Assembly: GCF_008935075.1 (NCBI RefSeq)
Contig: NZ_CP044545.1
Coordinates: forward strand, 1,701,501-1,765,500
Source of the DNA: Pradoshia sp. D12
GTDB taxonomy: Bacteria > Bacillota > Bacilli > Bacillales > Pradoshiaceae
Reading direction: 5' to 3'
Length of the DNA: 64,000 nt
Within the stretch, counting starts at the first letter, position 1; every line of letters begins with the position of its first letter. Made by a program: the position numbers and the translations under genes. Shown piece after piece: positions 36,187-44,678 of the stretch. The notes below the pieces were generated by a model. That model was given only the letters and a program-made list of their open reading frames with translations. It was not told where the DNA came from and did not search any database.

Positions 36187-37329
36187 ATGGAGGAATATTT
36201 AACAAAGCAACAAGAAACTATTTTGCAGCAATTAAAAGACGTAGCAAAAGAGTTTTCTGTAAGAGCACAAAAATATGACGAGGAACGCTCATTTCCAGCC
36301 GAGAATATTACCGATTTGAAAAAAATGAAGTATACAACCTTAACCTTGCCGCAGGAATTTGGAGGAGCAGGGGAAGGGTTAACGACTTTTTTGCTTGGCC
36401 AGGAGATCATCGCCCAGCATTGCGGTTCAACGTCACTAGCAATTGGGTGGCACAATATGGTAATCCTGGAGCTCTTAGAAAATAAAACATGGACAGAAGA
36501 AAATAAAAAGAAACTATTTAACGAAATCGCTGACGGAGCTTTGGTTAATCGTGCCGCATCTGAACCAGCGACAGGTAGCCCAACAAGGGGAGATAGACCA
36601 GAGACGATCGCTCTTAGAAAAGGAGATAAATGGATTCTTAACGGAAGAAAAACGTACACCTCACTGGCTCCGGTTTTGGATATTTTTCTTGTAAGTGCAT
36701 GGATTCCTGACGAGGAAACGATTGGTTGGTTTAAAGTATACAAAAACCAGAGCGGTGTGAGTATTGATGAAACATGGGATATGATCTCGATGCAGGGAAC
36801 TGGCAGCCATGATTTACTTATGGAAAATGTAGTGCTTCGTGAAGAAGATTTTGTGGAAAGAGCTTCTGCTAGAAAAGCTTCAGGCTGGCTTTTACATATA
36901 CCTGCGTGTTATTTAGGCATTGCAATGGGAGCGCGTAACTATGCGATTCAATTTGCAAAAACGTATTCACCAAACAGTTTAAAGGGCACAATCTCTGAAC
37001 TGCCGCATATTCAGGCAAAGATTGGTCAAATGGAGCTTGAGCTGATGCAGTCTAGGAGCTTTTTATATTCTATTGCTCAAAGATGGGAGCAGTATCCTGA
37101 GAAACGTGAACAAATGGGTCCTGAATTGGCAGCTGTTAAAACGGCTATAACCAATCAAGCAATCTCGATTGTCGATACAGCCATGCGAATAGTCGGCGCA
37201 CAAAGCCTGCAACGGAAAAGTCCAATGCAAAGATATTATCGTGATGTTCGGGCAGGTCTGCATAATCCTCCTATGGATGATTCTACGCTGACCTTACTTG
37301 CTAAAAATGCGTTGGAGAAACAGGTGTAA
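36187..37329 (+). CDS. Acyl-CoA dehydrogenase family protein
   Basis: A 380-residue flavoprotein of the acyl-CoA dehydrogenase superfamily. N-terminal helices, LPQEFGGAGEGLTTFLLGQEIIA, the central beta region (ASEPATGSPTRG; WILNGRKTYTSLAPVLDIFLV) and the C-terminal helical domain (MRIVGAQSLQRKSPMQRYYRDVRAGLHNPPMDDSTL) are present. The ending HNPPMDD differs from the Y-E-G-T ending of classical short- and medium-chain enzymes and is like B. subtilis YdbM, so the substrate is open. AAGGGAG precedes the ATG. Monocistronic; the terminator is at 37406-37436. Confidence 0.9.
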   Translation: MEEYLTKQQETILQQLKDVAKEFSVRAQKYDEERSFPAENITDLKKMKYTTLTLPQEFGGAGEGLTTFLLGQEIIAQHCGSTSLAIGWHNMVILELLENKTWTEENKKKLFNEIADGALVNRAASEPATGSPTRGDRPETIALRKGDKWILNGRKTYTSLAPVLDIFLVSAWIPDEETIGWFKVYKNQSGVSIDETWDMISMQGTGSHDLLMENVVLREEDFVERASARKASGWLLHIPACYLGIAMGARNYAIQFAKTYSPNSLKGTISELPHIQAKIGQMELELMQSRSFLYSIAQRWEQYPEKREQMGPELAAVKTAITNQAISIVDTAMRIVGAQSLQRKSPMQRYYRDVRAGLHNPPMDDSTLTLLAKNALEKQV

Positions 37330-37405
37330 TAGAGAGAAAACAGTTGGGATGTAACATAGTTAAAGAAAATATTAAATGAACTTTTCATCGTTTCTTATAT
37401 TCAGA

Positions 37406-37438
37406 AAGAATCCTCATTAAGATAATGAGGTTCTTTTA
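37406..37438 (+). terminator. Terminator of the acyl-CoA dehydrogenase gene
   Basis: AAAGAATCCTCATT/AATGAGGTTCTTT stem with a 5-nt loop and T-rich end. Confidence 0.8.
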
Positions 37439-37623
37439 TTGTCTTTATTCCAAGTTGATTGGGGGTCACTTTTTCCAAGAATAATTTAAACTCATTAAAG
37501 GGATATACAAAAAAGCAAAAGTGCTATTCATAGCTTAATTTCCAGCTTGATTTTATTCAAAAAAAGTAAAGTTAACTTTTTAATGTAATAAATGTATATT
37601 TAGTGAAAAATACCACATTTTTC

Positions 37624-37652
37624 TTGACCATGAAAAAATAAGAAGCTATATT
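37624..37652 (+). promoter_or_regulatory. Sigma-A promoter of the LDH-like operon
   Basis: TTGACC (37624-37629), 17-bp spacer, TATATT (37647-37652). Confidence 0.75.
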
Positions 37653-37662
37653 GATAATGCGT

Positions 37663-37682
37663 TATGTGAAAAGATTCACATA
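37663..37682 (+). promoter_or_regulatory. Rex-type operator
   Basis: TATGTGAAAAGATTCACATA contains TGTGAA-N4-TTCACA, the core of the Rex box (TTGTGAA-N4-TTCACAA), with only the outermost pair changed. It lies about 10 bp after the -10 box, an ideal place for repression relieved by a high NADH/NAD+ ratio. Confidence 0.85.
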
Positions 37683-37708
37683 TTTAACATCTTAGAGGAG
37701 TGAGTAAT

Positions 37709-38656
37709 TTGAGAAATCTAAAAAAAGTAGCAATGGTAGGAACTGGTTTGGTTGGATCAAGTGCAGCCTATAGCTTAATTAATCAAGGAATTTGCGATGA
37801 ATTAATTATGATTGACATTAACCATGAAAGAGCAAAGGGTGAAGTTTGGGATTTATTACACTGCATCGACTTTTTGCCAAGCCGAACGAAAATTACTGCG
37901 GGTTCCTATTCTGATTGCGAAGATGCAGATATCGTTATCATAACTGCTGGTCCTCCTCCTAAAAAAGGTCAGACACGACTAGATACATTGGAAATTAGTG
38001 CAAGGATTATGAAGTCTATTGTTTCGGAAGTAATGGAAAGTGGGTTTGACGGTATCTTTTTGATAGCATCCAATCCAGTTGATATTATGACTTATATGGT
38101 ATGGAAATTATCTGGCCTTCCGAGAAATAGAGTAATTGGTACTGGAACTTCATTAGACTCTTCAAGATTGAAAAATTATTTATCGGAAATTTTACATGTT
38201 GATCCAAGAAGTATTAATGGTTATACAATGGGTGAACATGGAGACTCTCAATTTGCCGCTTGGTCCCACATGACTGTTGGGGGAAAACCACTTCTACAAA
38301 TTTTAGAAGAAGGAAAAGAAGAAATTGGGGAAATCGATTTAGATTTATTATTGCAAAAAGTGAAAAGAGTAGGGTTTGAGATACTAGAAAGAAAAGGAAC
38401 CACCTACTACGGTATCGGATCAGCTCTGGCATCTATCACTAAAGAAATATTTAATGATTCTCATAAAATTGTCGCACTTTCTACTATTCTTGATGGCGAA
38501 TATGGATATAAAGATATCTGTACTGGAGTGCCTTCTATCATTACAAGAGAAGGTATTAAAGAAGTAGTTGAGTTAAACCTAACTAGCACAGAAAAAGAAA
38601 AATTTGATCAATCGAATGAAATACTACGTGAATACATGAGAAGCATTGGCTTTTAA
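37709..38656 (+). CDS. L-lactate dehydrogenase-like 2-hydroxyacid dehydrogenase
   Basis: A 315-residue NAD-dependent enzyme of the L-LDH/MDH family. The GTGLVGSS dinucleotide fold (about 11-18), the mobile loop ending in TRLD (R90), [10 protein letters not shown], the D150/R153 pair in LDSSRL and the catalytic H177 in MGEHGDS are all present. The specificity position that is Gln in lactate and Arg in malate dehydrogenases is Pro here ([12 protein letters not shown]). Thus pyruvate may not be the only or best substrate. I chose TTG 37709, with GAGGAG eight bases upstream. A Rex operator and a PTS IIC-like gene 18 bp downstream suggest a redox-controlled fermentative unit. Confidence 0.85.
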   Translation: MRNLKKVAMVGTGLVGSSAAYSLINQGICDELIMIDINHERAKGEVWDLLHCIDFLPSRTKITAGSYSDCEDADIVIITAGPPPKKGQTRLDTLEISARIMKSIVSEVMESGFDGIFLIASNPVDIMTYMVWKLSGLPRNRVIGTGTSLDSSRLKNYLSEILHVDPRSINGYTMGEHGDSQFAAWSHMTVGGKPLLQILEEGKEEIGEIDLDLLLQKVKRVGFEILERKGTTYYGIGSALASITKEIFNDSHKIVALSTILDGEYGYKDICTGVPSIITREGIKEVVELNLTSTEKEKFDQSNEILREYMRSIGF

Positions 38657-38674
38657 CAACAGGAGGAATGACAG

Positions 38675-39691
38675 ATGAAAAAAGAATATATAATGCCTAG
38701 AATATTTAATGCTTCAACTGGTATTGCACAAGGTATTTTCGTTACGCTGGGTATCGGACTATTAATAAAAAATATAGGTTCCATTTTGGATTTGGCATGG
38801 ATGATTGAAATTGGCTCAATAGCTACAGGGTTAATGGCACCAGCAATCGGGGTAGGTATTGCAATTATGCTAGGAGCGAATGGGTTAGTGGTATTCTCTG
38901 CGGCCATAGCAGCAGCATTGGGAGCAGGCGCTATTAGTATTACCGAAGCGGGTATGTTGATTAAATCAGGAGAACCTATTGGTGCTTTAATAACTGCAAC
39001 ATTAGCAACCTTTATTGGAAAAAGATTGAGCGGCAAAACACCGCTTGATATGATGTTAGTTCCATTTGCAACCATATTAATCTCTGGATTTGTTGGAATA
39101 CAGCTTTCAACAGTAATAGCACCTATTTTAACATCCGTTGGTGCGTTTATTAAAACATCAACAGCCGGAAGTCCTTTGATCGCTTCAATCGTTTTGGCAG
39201 TAGTTTGGGGATTATTCCTAGTATCTCCAGCATCCTCCGTCGCATTAGCTATAGCACTTGAACTGTCAGGTATCGCTGGTGGAGCCGCTCTAGCAGGTTG
39301 TGCTGCTCACTTTGTTGGTTTTTCTGTTATCTCAGCAAAAGAAAATCAGTTAGGAGGTATACTAGCTCAAGGGATTTGTACGCCAAAAGTACAATTGCCC
39401 AATATAACAAAGAATCCATATATCCTGCTACCGACATTGTTAGCAAGTGCAGTGGCAGGTCCGGTGTCAGCTTTAGTATTTAGTATAGAAGCTCCTAAAG
39501 AAATTGCCGGTATGGGTTTAAGTTCATTTGTGGCTCCTATTCAACTATTAACTACAAATAATCTGGGTTATATCATTCCAGCGATGTTGATTACTTATAT
39601 AATATTACCTGCAGGTATTGCATATGGCACTTATTATCTATTAAAGAAAAAAGGTAAGATTAAAGAAAATGATTTAAGCTTACCAGTATAA
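38675..39691 (+). CDS. PfoR-type PTS EIIC_2 family membrane protein
   Basis: A 338-residue, glycine/alanine-rich membrane protein with about nine or ten helices. The pattern FNASTGIAQGIFVTLGIGLL...GLMAPAIGVGIAIMLGANG...AALGAGAI and GAALAGCAAHFVGFSVIS fits the EIIC_2 family once described as a putative toxin regulator (PfoR). These proteins resemble a PTS IIC permease but here lack IIA or IIB domains. An AGGAGG site lies before the ATG. It is cotranscribed with the LDH-like gene and therefore probably under Rex. Role unknown; export or import of an organic acid is a possibility. Confidence 0.82.
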   Translation: MKKEYIMPRIFNASTGIAQGIFVTLGIGLLIKNIGSILDLAWMIEIGSIATGLMAPAIGVGIAIMLGANGLVVFSAAIAAALGAGAISITEAGMLIKSGEPIGALITATLATFIGKRLSGKTPLDMMLVPFATILISGFVGIQLSTVIAPILTSVGAFIKTSTAGSPLIASIVLAVVWGLFLVSPASSVALAIALELSGIAGGAALAGCAAHFVGFSVISAKENQLGGILAQGICTPKVQLPNITKNPYILLPTLLASAVAGPVSALVFSIEAPKEIAGMGLSSFVAPIQLLTTNNLGYIIPAMLITYIILPAGIAYGTYYLLKKKGKIKENDLSLPV

Positions 39692-39704
39692 CGAATAAAG
39701 AGAG

Positions 39705-39736
39705 CAGGGTAAATCTAATGATTTACCTTGTTTTAC
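39705..39736 (+). terminator. Terminator of the LDH-like/PfoR operon
   Basis: CAGGGTAAATC/GATTTACCTTG stem (39705-39715 and 39720-39730) with a 4-nt loop and TTTTA. Confidence 0.8.
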
Positions 39737-40060
39737 TTTTTAAAGGTTTTTTGACTGTAAAATAAATTAAATCCAAAGTGAAATGTTACATTCATTAAAA
39801 GAATATGTTTCAGAACACTAATGCAGTTTTTTTGATATGTTCAATTAAGTACAGTATCTTTTGAAGAAGATAAGTGACAATGTTCGTGGGTTAATGGAGG
39901 GTATAAGTCTAATAATTTGCTATTATAAGATATGTCTGTTATTCTAAAGAAGAATTATTTTTGTTCGTTTTCAGATTGAGAAGCGATTTTGATTTTCGTC
40001 TAAGGTTTTTGAGCAAGGATAGTAATACATTGTGTGGAAACACACTAGGAGGCAACAATT
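39737..40060. other. Leader region of the cold-shock gene
   Basis: About 320 bp with no gene seen. Cold-shock genes often have long leaders, and a TGTGT-GGAA-ACACA hairpin (40031-40044) lies directly before the AGGAGG site. No promoter was assigned with confidence. Confidence 0.45.
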
Positions 40061-40261
40061 ATGGAACAAGGTAAAGTGAAATGGTTTAATGCAGATAAAG
40101 GATTTGGATTTATCGAACGTGAAGGCGGAGAAGACGTATTCGTACATTTCTCAGCAATCCAAAGCGAAGGCTTCAAATCTTTAGACGAAGGTCAAAGTGT
40201 AACTTTTGAAGTAGAACAAGGACAACGTGGCCCACAAGCTACAAACGTTCAAAAAGCTTAA
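40061..40261 (+). CDS. csp: Cold-shock protein (CspA/CspB family)
   Basis: A 66-residue single-domain RNA chaperone. RNP1 (KGFGFIE) and RNP2 (VFVHF) are intact in [19 protein letters not shown] and [13 protein letters not shown]. The sequence is close to Bacillus CspB/CspD. AGGAGG lies before the ATG, and a strong terminator follows at 40275-40306. Expression is probably controlled at the leader level on cold shock. Confidence 0.97.
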   Translation: MEQGKVKWFNADKGFGFIEREGGEDVFVHFSAIQSEGFKSLDEGQSVTFEVEQGQRGPQATNVQKA

Positions 40262-40274
40262 TAACAGCTAATTG

Positions 40275-40306
40275 ATAGACCCTACATTTGTAGGGTCTAT
40301 TTTTTA
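40275..40306 (+). terminator. Terminator of csp
   Basis: A perfect 10-bp ATAGACCCTA/TAGGGTCTAT stem (40275-40284 and 40291-40300) is followed by Ts. Confidence 0.92.
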
Positions 40307-40533
40307 TTTAATAATATTTGGTAAATAAAAATAAACCCTATTCAAGAAATGAATAGAGCTTCTGCAACAAACGTATGAAACTAGTATTATCAAATGGTAG
40401 GGTAAGTATAGCATAGTGGTTGAATAATCACTAATTTAAACAGGGATTATACTGTGATTTTTCAATGACGAATCGGAATATTATGGTAATATGTTAATGG
40501 TAAGATAGTGGGATATCAATAAGGGGAATAGTA

Positions 40534-40772
40534 ATGGATTCTGAAATAAAAAAGAGTTTGCAGTAAAAGTATTTGGTGAAGAAACAATCACAGAATACAA
40601 GGGCTAGGGTTTTAAATCAAGAACTAAATGCCTTTCAAAAGAAACTGCCTTAGGGAATATTGAAATGATCGTTGATGACTTCTTTAAGGAATTTCAATTT
40701 ATGCTATGGGGGAAACAGTCTGAACAATTAATTGGAAAGTTCCTAATAAGAGCTAAAAAGAAACCCAATTGA
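40534..40772 (+). pseudogene. Decayed hypothetical gene
   Basis: ATG 40534 with AAGGGGAATA upstream opens MDSEIKK and stops after ten codons. One frame shift later the text continues as EFAVKVFGEETITEYKG, an in-frame stop, then FKSRTKCLSKETALGN and ALGNIEMIVDDFFKEF to a stop at 40772. It reads as one former protein of about 78 residues, broken by a shift and a nonsense codon. Family not recognised. Confidence 0.55.
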
Positions 40773-40847
40773 AATTAAGTAAAGTAGTTAAAGCTGTATG
40801 AAAATGAATTTATTCATATGTTTAAAAGTCCAAAAGGAGGTATTGAA

Positions 40848-41720
40848 ATGTCTAATGAATCAACATTTCAGAGAGAAGTAAAAGATTTTTGGTATCCAGA
40901 ATACAACAAAAATGGATACCCTCATGTTCAACAAGGAATGATTTTAAATCCTGAGAGGAATGAGGAATTTTCCCCGTTTATTCTAATGGCTGAAGACTGG
41001 TTTAAGCGTGGAACCTTCTCCGACCATCCCCACAGAGGGTTTCAAACTATAACTTATGTTATTGATGGAAGGCTTGAACATATAGATAATGCAGGAGGGT
41101 ATAGCATTTTGGATGCTGGTGATGCCCAATACATGAATGCCGGTTGGGCAGCTAGGCATGCGGAAGAGGCTTTTGATGATGATCTTATTCATACCTTACA
41201 GTTATGGCTGAATCTGCCAAAAAGTCTAAAGCATACAGAAACAAGTTATCAAAACATCTATGTAGAAGATGCTCCTGTTGTGAACTTTGAAGGGGGTTAC
41301 ATTCGAGTTTACTCAGGTGATATTGCAGGGGTAACAGGACCTATGAATAGTTTGGTTCCTATTACGATGGCAGAAATTAGCCTCCGTGAAGGAACTGATT
41401 ACACACATGTATTGCCTGAGAATCATAATGCATTCTTGTATATGTTGGCGGGGGAGATGGAGTTCGGAGAAAGTAAGACAAAGATAGCTAAAACAGGGGC
41501 GGCTACCCTATCCTTTAATGAAGAAGGCTCAGATTCTAACTCAAGTGGATTAAAAATAAAAGCATTATCTCGTTCCAAAGTATTGATTTATTCAGGCATC
41601 CCTATCCGCGAAGAAATAGCGTTTGGTGGACCATTTGTGATGAATACACAGGAAGAAATCAAGGAGGCGTTCCGCGATTTTCAGCACGGATTATTTGGAC
41701 CACCTGCAGTAAAAAAATAA
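40848..41720 (+). CDS. Pirin family protein
   Basis: A 290-residue bicupin of the pirin family; members bind a metal and some have quercetinase-like activity. The N-terminal cupin holds the metal-site motifs DHPHRGFQTITYVIDG and NAGWAARHAEE, and the C-terminal part has HVLPENHNAFLYMLAGEMEFG and GPFVMNTQEEIKEAFRDFQHGLFG. I placed the start at ATG 40848, with AAAAGGAGG seven bases upstream, rather than the ATG at 40818. Monocistronic, closed by a long perfect hairpin. Confidence 0.92.
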   Translation: MSNESTFQREVKDFWYPEYNKNGYPHVQQGMILNPERNEEFSPFILMAEDWFKRGTFSDHPHRGFQTITYVIDGRLEHIDNAGGYSILDAGDAQYMNAGWAARHAEEAFDDDLIHTLQLWLNLPKSLKHTETSYQNIYVEDAPVVNFEGGYIRVYSGDIAGVTGPMNSLVPITMAEISLREGTDYTHVLPENHNAFLYMLAGEMEFGESKTKIAKTGAATLSFNEEGSDSNSSGLKIKALSRSKVLIYSGIPIREEIAFGGPFVMNTQEEIKEAFRDFQHGLFGPPAVKK

Positions 41721-41750
41721 ATCAAATTAGAGAAATAGAATATATTTTCA

Positions 41751-41792
41751 AACAAACACCAGATGGATAATAAACATCTGGTGTTTGTTTGT
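41751..41792 (+). terminator. Terminator of the pirin gene
   Basis: A perfect 15-bp stem AACAAACACCAGATG/CATCTGGTGTTTGTT (41751-41765 and 41775-41789). Confidence 0.85.
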
Positions 41793-42054
41793 ATAGTTTA
41801 AACGTATGTTCTTAAACTATCGAGTGTGTTGATCCAAGAAGTGTGTTACTGACAAAATTAATCAATGTTCTTTCCAAAAGAAAAAATAACCAATCATAAG
41901 ATACATATATATTTTATTGAGCTCAGCTCCTTTCCTAATCCTACATCCCATATTTATTGCCCTACAAATAATCTACAAAAGGGATGGACAGTACACGTGG
42001 AACTTGCGAAAATCATAAATTTTATCAATATAGTAAAATTATTCTAAAAATTAT

Positions 42055-42084
42055 TTGCATATTAATATGGTACTCTCATATAAT
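42055..42084 (+). promoter_or_regulatory. Probable promoter of the PTS/nanE/rpiR unit
   Basis: TTGCAT (42055-42060), 18-bp spacer, TATAAT (42079-42084), about 105 bp before the PTS start. The rest of 41790-42189 is AT-rich with no supported gene. Confidence 0.5.
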
Positions 42085-42189
42085 AGAAGATAATAAATTA
42101 CATAAAATATTATTTATGATAATTATTTTCAAAAGTAACAAATGATTGGGCAAAGGGTTCTATAATTGATTGAAAATGGAGGGATACGA

Positions 42190-43788
42190 ATGTTTGAAAA
42201 ACTACAACGTTTAGGAAAAGCCTTTATGATTCCTATTGCTGTTTTGCCAATAGCGGGGATTATGCTTGGTATTGGTGCAGCTTTTACCAACCCCCTTATG
42301 GTAGAAACCTATGGGTTGGAAGGAATACTCGGAGAAGGGACATTTTTGTTTTATATTTTAAGCACCATGTCTGCAATTGGTAATATTGTTTTTGCTAACT
42401 TGCCTTTGATATTTGCTGTCGGGATTGCTTCGGGGTTAGCGTTACAGGAAAAAGGTGCAGCGGGTTTATCGGCAGCAATCGCTTTTCTTGTCATGCATGT
42501 TATCGTTGGTACCATTCTAGGTTTCCTGGGCCATACACCAGAGACGACAACTGTAGACTATTTCTTATCTCAGGGTCTAGATCCAGTTGAAGCAGCGAAG
42601 CAGGCAAACGTATATGGGTACGAGCTTGGTATTTTTACAGTTAGAATTGGCGTGCTTGGAGGAATTATTGTTGGTTTACTAGTAGCCTTTTTAGCTAATA
42701 GATATTACAACAAGCAGCTTCCAGAAGCACTTTCGTTTTTCTCTGGAGTAAGATTTATTCCGATTATTTCAGTATTTGCAATCAGTGTTGTAGGGGTGAT
42801 TATTCCATTTGTTTGGCCATATGTTCACATTGGAATTTCAACCTTCTCAGAATTCTTTGGACGAACAGGACCAATCGGAATGTTCTTCTATGGATCGCTA
42901 ATGAGACTTCTCAATATCTTTGGACTTCATCATGCTATTTATCCACTATTCTGGTACACCTCACTTGGTGGAGAATTAGAGGTTGCAGGGAAAATCGTAC
43001 AAGGTGGACAAAGCATTTTCTTCGCACAATTGGCTGATCCGACTGTTACGAAATTCTCAGCTGAAGCAACGAAGTATTTCACAGGTGGATACTTACCAAT
43101 GATGTTCGGTCTCCCAGCAGCCGCTCTTGCTATGTATCATACAGCTAACAGTAAAAATAAGAAAATTGTCGGTGGTATTCTATTTTCAGCGGCCTTAACA
43201 TCCTTCTTAACAGGGATTACTGAACCTATCGAATTTACATTTCTTTTTGTAGCACCATTACTTTATGGGATTCATGCCATTCTAGAGGGGATTTCCTATG
43301 CTGCTTTATATGCTCTAGATGTATCGGTAGGGGTTACTTTCTCAAGGGGTATCATTGATTTTACATTATTCGGTCTATTACAGGGTAATGATAAAACGAA
43401 TTATATTTGGATTCTCATTCTCGGAATTCCAACAGCACTCATCTACTACTTTGTATTTAAAACACTTATTCTAAAATTGAATTTAAAAACTCCAGGTCGT
43501 GGGGAGGAATCTGAGAATAAGTTATATACGAAGAAAGATGCACTGCTAAAAGACATTGATATAGAGGATGTAATCACAGCCTTAGGTGGAAGAGAAAACC
43601 TAGTGGACGTCGATGCATGTATAACTAGATTAAGAGTCACCGTCAAGGATATCGATAAAGTTGCAGAAGATTCCGTTTGGAAAGATGAACTGAAGGCAAA
43701 GGGACTCTTTAAGAAAGGCAAGGGTGTTCAAGTCGTATATGGAGCCCTCGCAGAGATCTTAAAAAATGAGATAAACAACGTTAAATAA
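42190..43788 (+). CDS. PTS EIICB of the glucose/maltose/N-acetylglucosamine family
   Basis: A 532-residue sugar phosphotransferase permease. The IIC domain (about 1-420, ten or so helices) carries IPIAVLPIAGIMLGIGAAF near the start, FFYGSLMRLLNIFGLHHAIYPLFW and the GITEPIEFTFLF motif typical of this superfamily. The C-terminal IIB domain has the phospho-cysteine in DACITRLRVTVKD (about C477). No IIA domain is fused, so it must use a IIA from elsewhere. ATG 42190 follows GGAGGG; the frame opens further upstream without a site. NanE and an RpiR regulator follow, which suggests ManNAc or another amino sugar as substrate. Confidence 0.92.
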   Translation: MFEKLQRLGKAFMIPIAVLPIAGIMLGIGAAFTNPLMVETYGLEGILGEGTFLFYILSTMSAIGNIVFANLPLIFAVGIASGLALQEKGAAGLSAAIAFLVMHVIVGTILGFLGHTPETTTVDYFLSQGLDPVEAAKQANVYGYELGIFTVRIGVLGGIIVGLLVAFLANRYYNKQLPEALSFFSGVRFIPIISVFAISVVGVIIPFVWPYVHIGISTFSEFFGRTGPIGMFFYGSLMRLLNIFGLHHAIYPLFWYTSLGGELEVAGKIVQGGQSIFFAQLADPTVTKFSAEATKYFTGGYLPMMFGLPAAALAMYHTANSKNKKIVGGILFSAALTSFLTGITEPIEFTFLFVAPLLYGIHAILEGISYAALYALDVSVGVTFSRGIIDFTLFGLLQGNDKTNYIWILILGIPTALIYYFVFKTLILKLNLKTPGRGEESENKLYTKKDALLKDIDIEDVITALGGRENLVDVDACITRLRVTVKDIDKVAEDSVWKDELKAKGLFKKGKGVQVVYGALAEILKNEINNVK

Positions 43789-43799
43789 TCTTAAAAGGT

Positions 43800-43878
43800 T
43801 AATAGGTGGAGCTGTAGCGGAATTATGTTTTTTCCTTCCTTAATCTAAATAATAATGCTAAGCTACCTCCACTATTTA
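43800..43878 (+). other. Imperfect hairpin after the PTS gene
   Basis: AATAGGTGGAGCTGTAGC can pair imperfectly with GCTAAGCTACCTCCACTATT at the other end of the gap. It may cap or attenuate the PTS message before nanE. Confidence 0.4.
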
Positions 43879-43964
43879 AGTTTCGTTAATTGGATTTGCT
43901 GCAGGAGAGTCGTTTTCCAACTGTAATCATCAAGGTAAAAAAACAGAAATAGTAGGTGAATAAA

Positions 43965-44651
43965 ATGTTAGACCATATTAAAAAAGGGCTGGTTGTTTCA
44001 TGTCAAGCCCAAGAGAGTGAGCCTCTTCATAGCTCATTTATCATGTCAAAGCTTGCTCTGGCTGCCAGGCAAGGTGGAGCGGCAGGTATTCGAGCAGAAT
44101 CGAAACCGGACATTATCGCGATTAAAAAAGAAGTAGATTTACCTGTCGTAGGAATTGTGAAGCGAAATTATCCTAATAGTGAAGTTTTTATCACAGCAAC
44201 AAAACAAGAAGTTGATGAACTAATTGAGACAGGCTGTGAAATGATTGCGATGGACGCAACATTAAGAGAACGTCCAAATGGAGAGGAATTAGCTGATCTA
44301 GTTTCATATGTAAAAGAGTATGATCCCCAGGTTCAATTAATGGCAGATATCTCCTCATTGGATGATGCAATGAATGCGGAACGATTGGGCTTTGATTGTG
44401 TATCCACAACCCTTTATGGCTATACAAATGAGACAAAAGGATGTAAATTATATGAGAATGATTTTGAATTTATCAAAACAGTCTTAAAAAATGTCTCAAT
44501 CCCTGTGATAGCTGAAGGAAATGTTATCACTCCCGAAATGGCGGGAAGGGTACTTGACCTGGGGGCATACTCCGTTGTAGTCGGGGGAGCAATCACTCGG
44601 CCACAGCAAATAACAAGTCGCTTTGTTGAAGAAATAAAGAGGGGTTGCTGA
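43965..44651 (+). CDS. nanE: N-acetylmannosamine-6-phosphate 2-epimerase NanE
   Basis: NanE converts ManNAc-6-phosphate to GlcNAc-6-phosphate. The 228-residue TIM-barrel protein has [81 protein letters not shown] and PVIAEGNV...[10 protein letters not shown], all family segments including the catalytic lysine (IVKR) and glutamate (AEG). ATG 43965 follows AGGTGA; an in-frame GTG at 43956 is part of that site. It lies between a PTS permease and an RpiR regulator, so the imported sugar is probably ManNAc or a ManNAc-containing compound. Confidence 0.94.
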   Translation: MLDHIKKGLVVSCQAQESEPLHSSFIMSKLALAARQGGAAGIRAESKPDIIAIKKEVDLPVVGIVKRNYPNSEVFITATKQEVDELIETGCEMIAMDATLRERPNGEELADLVSYVKEYDPQVQLMADISSLDDAMNAERLGFDCVSTTLYGYTNETKGCKLYENDFEFIKTVLKNVSIPVIAEGNVITPEMAGRVLDLGAYSVVVGGAITRPQQITSRFVEEIKRGC

Positions 44652-44678
44652 TCAAATTTAAGGCGGAAGGAGTTATCT

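Noticed and set aside
41865-42047. Sixty-codon plus-strand frame upstream of the PTS gene
   Set aside because: No ribosome binding site and AT-driven composition; it overlaps the probable promoter region of the PTS unit.
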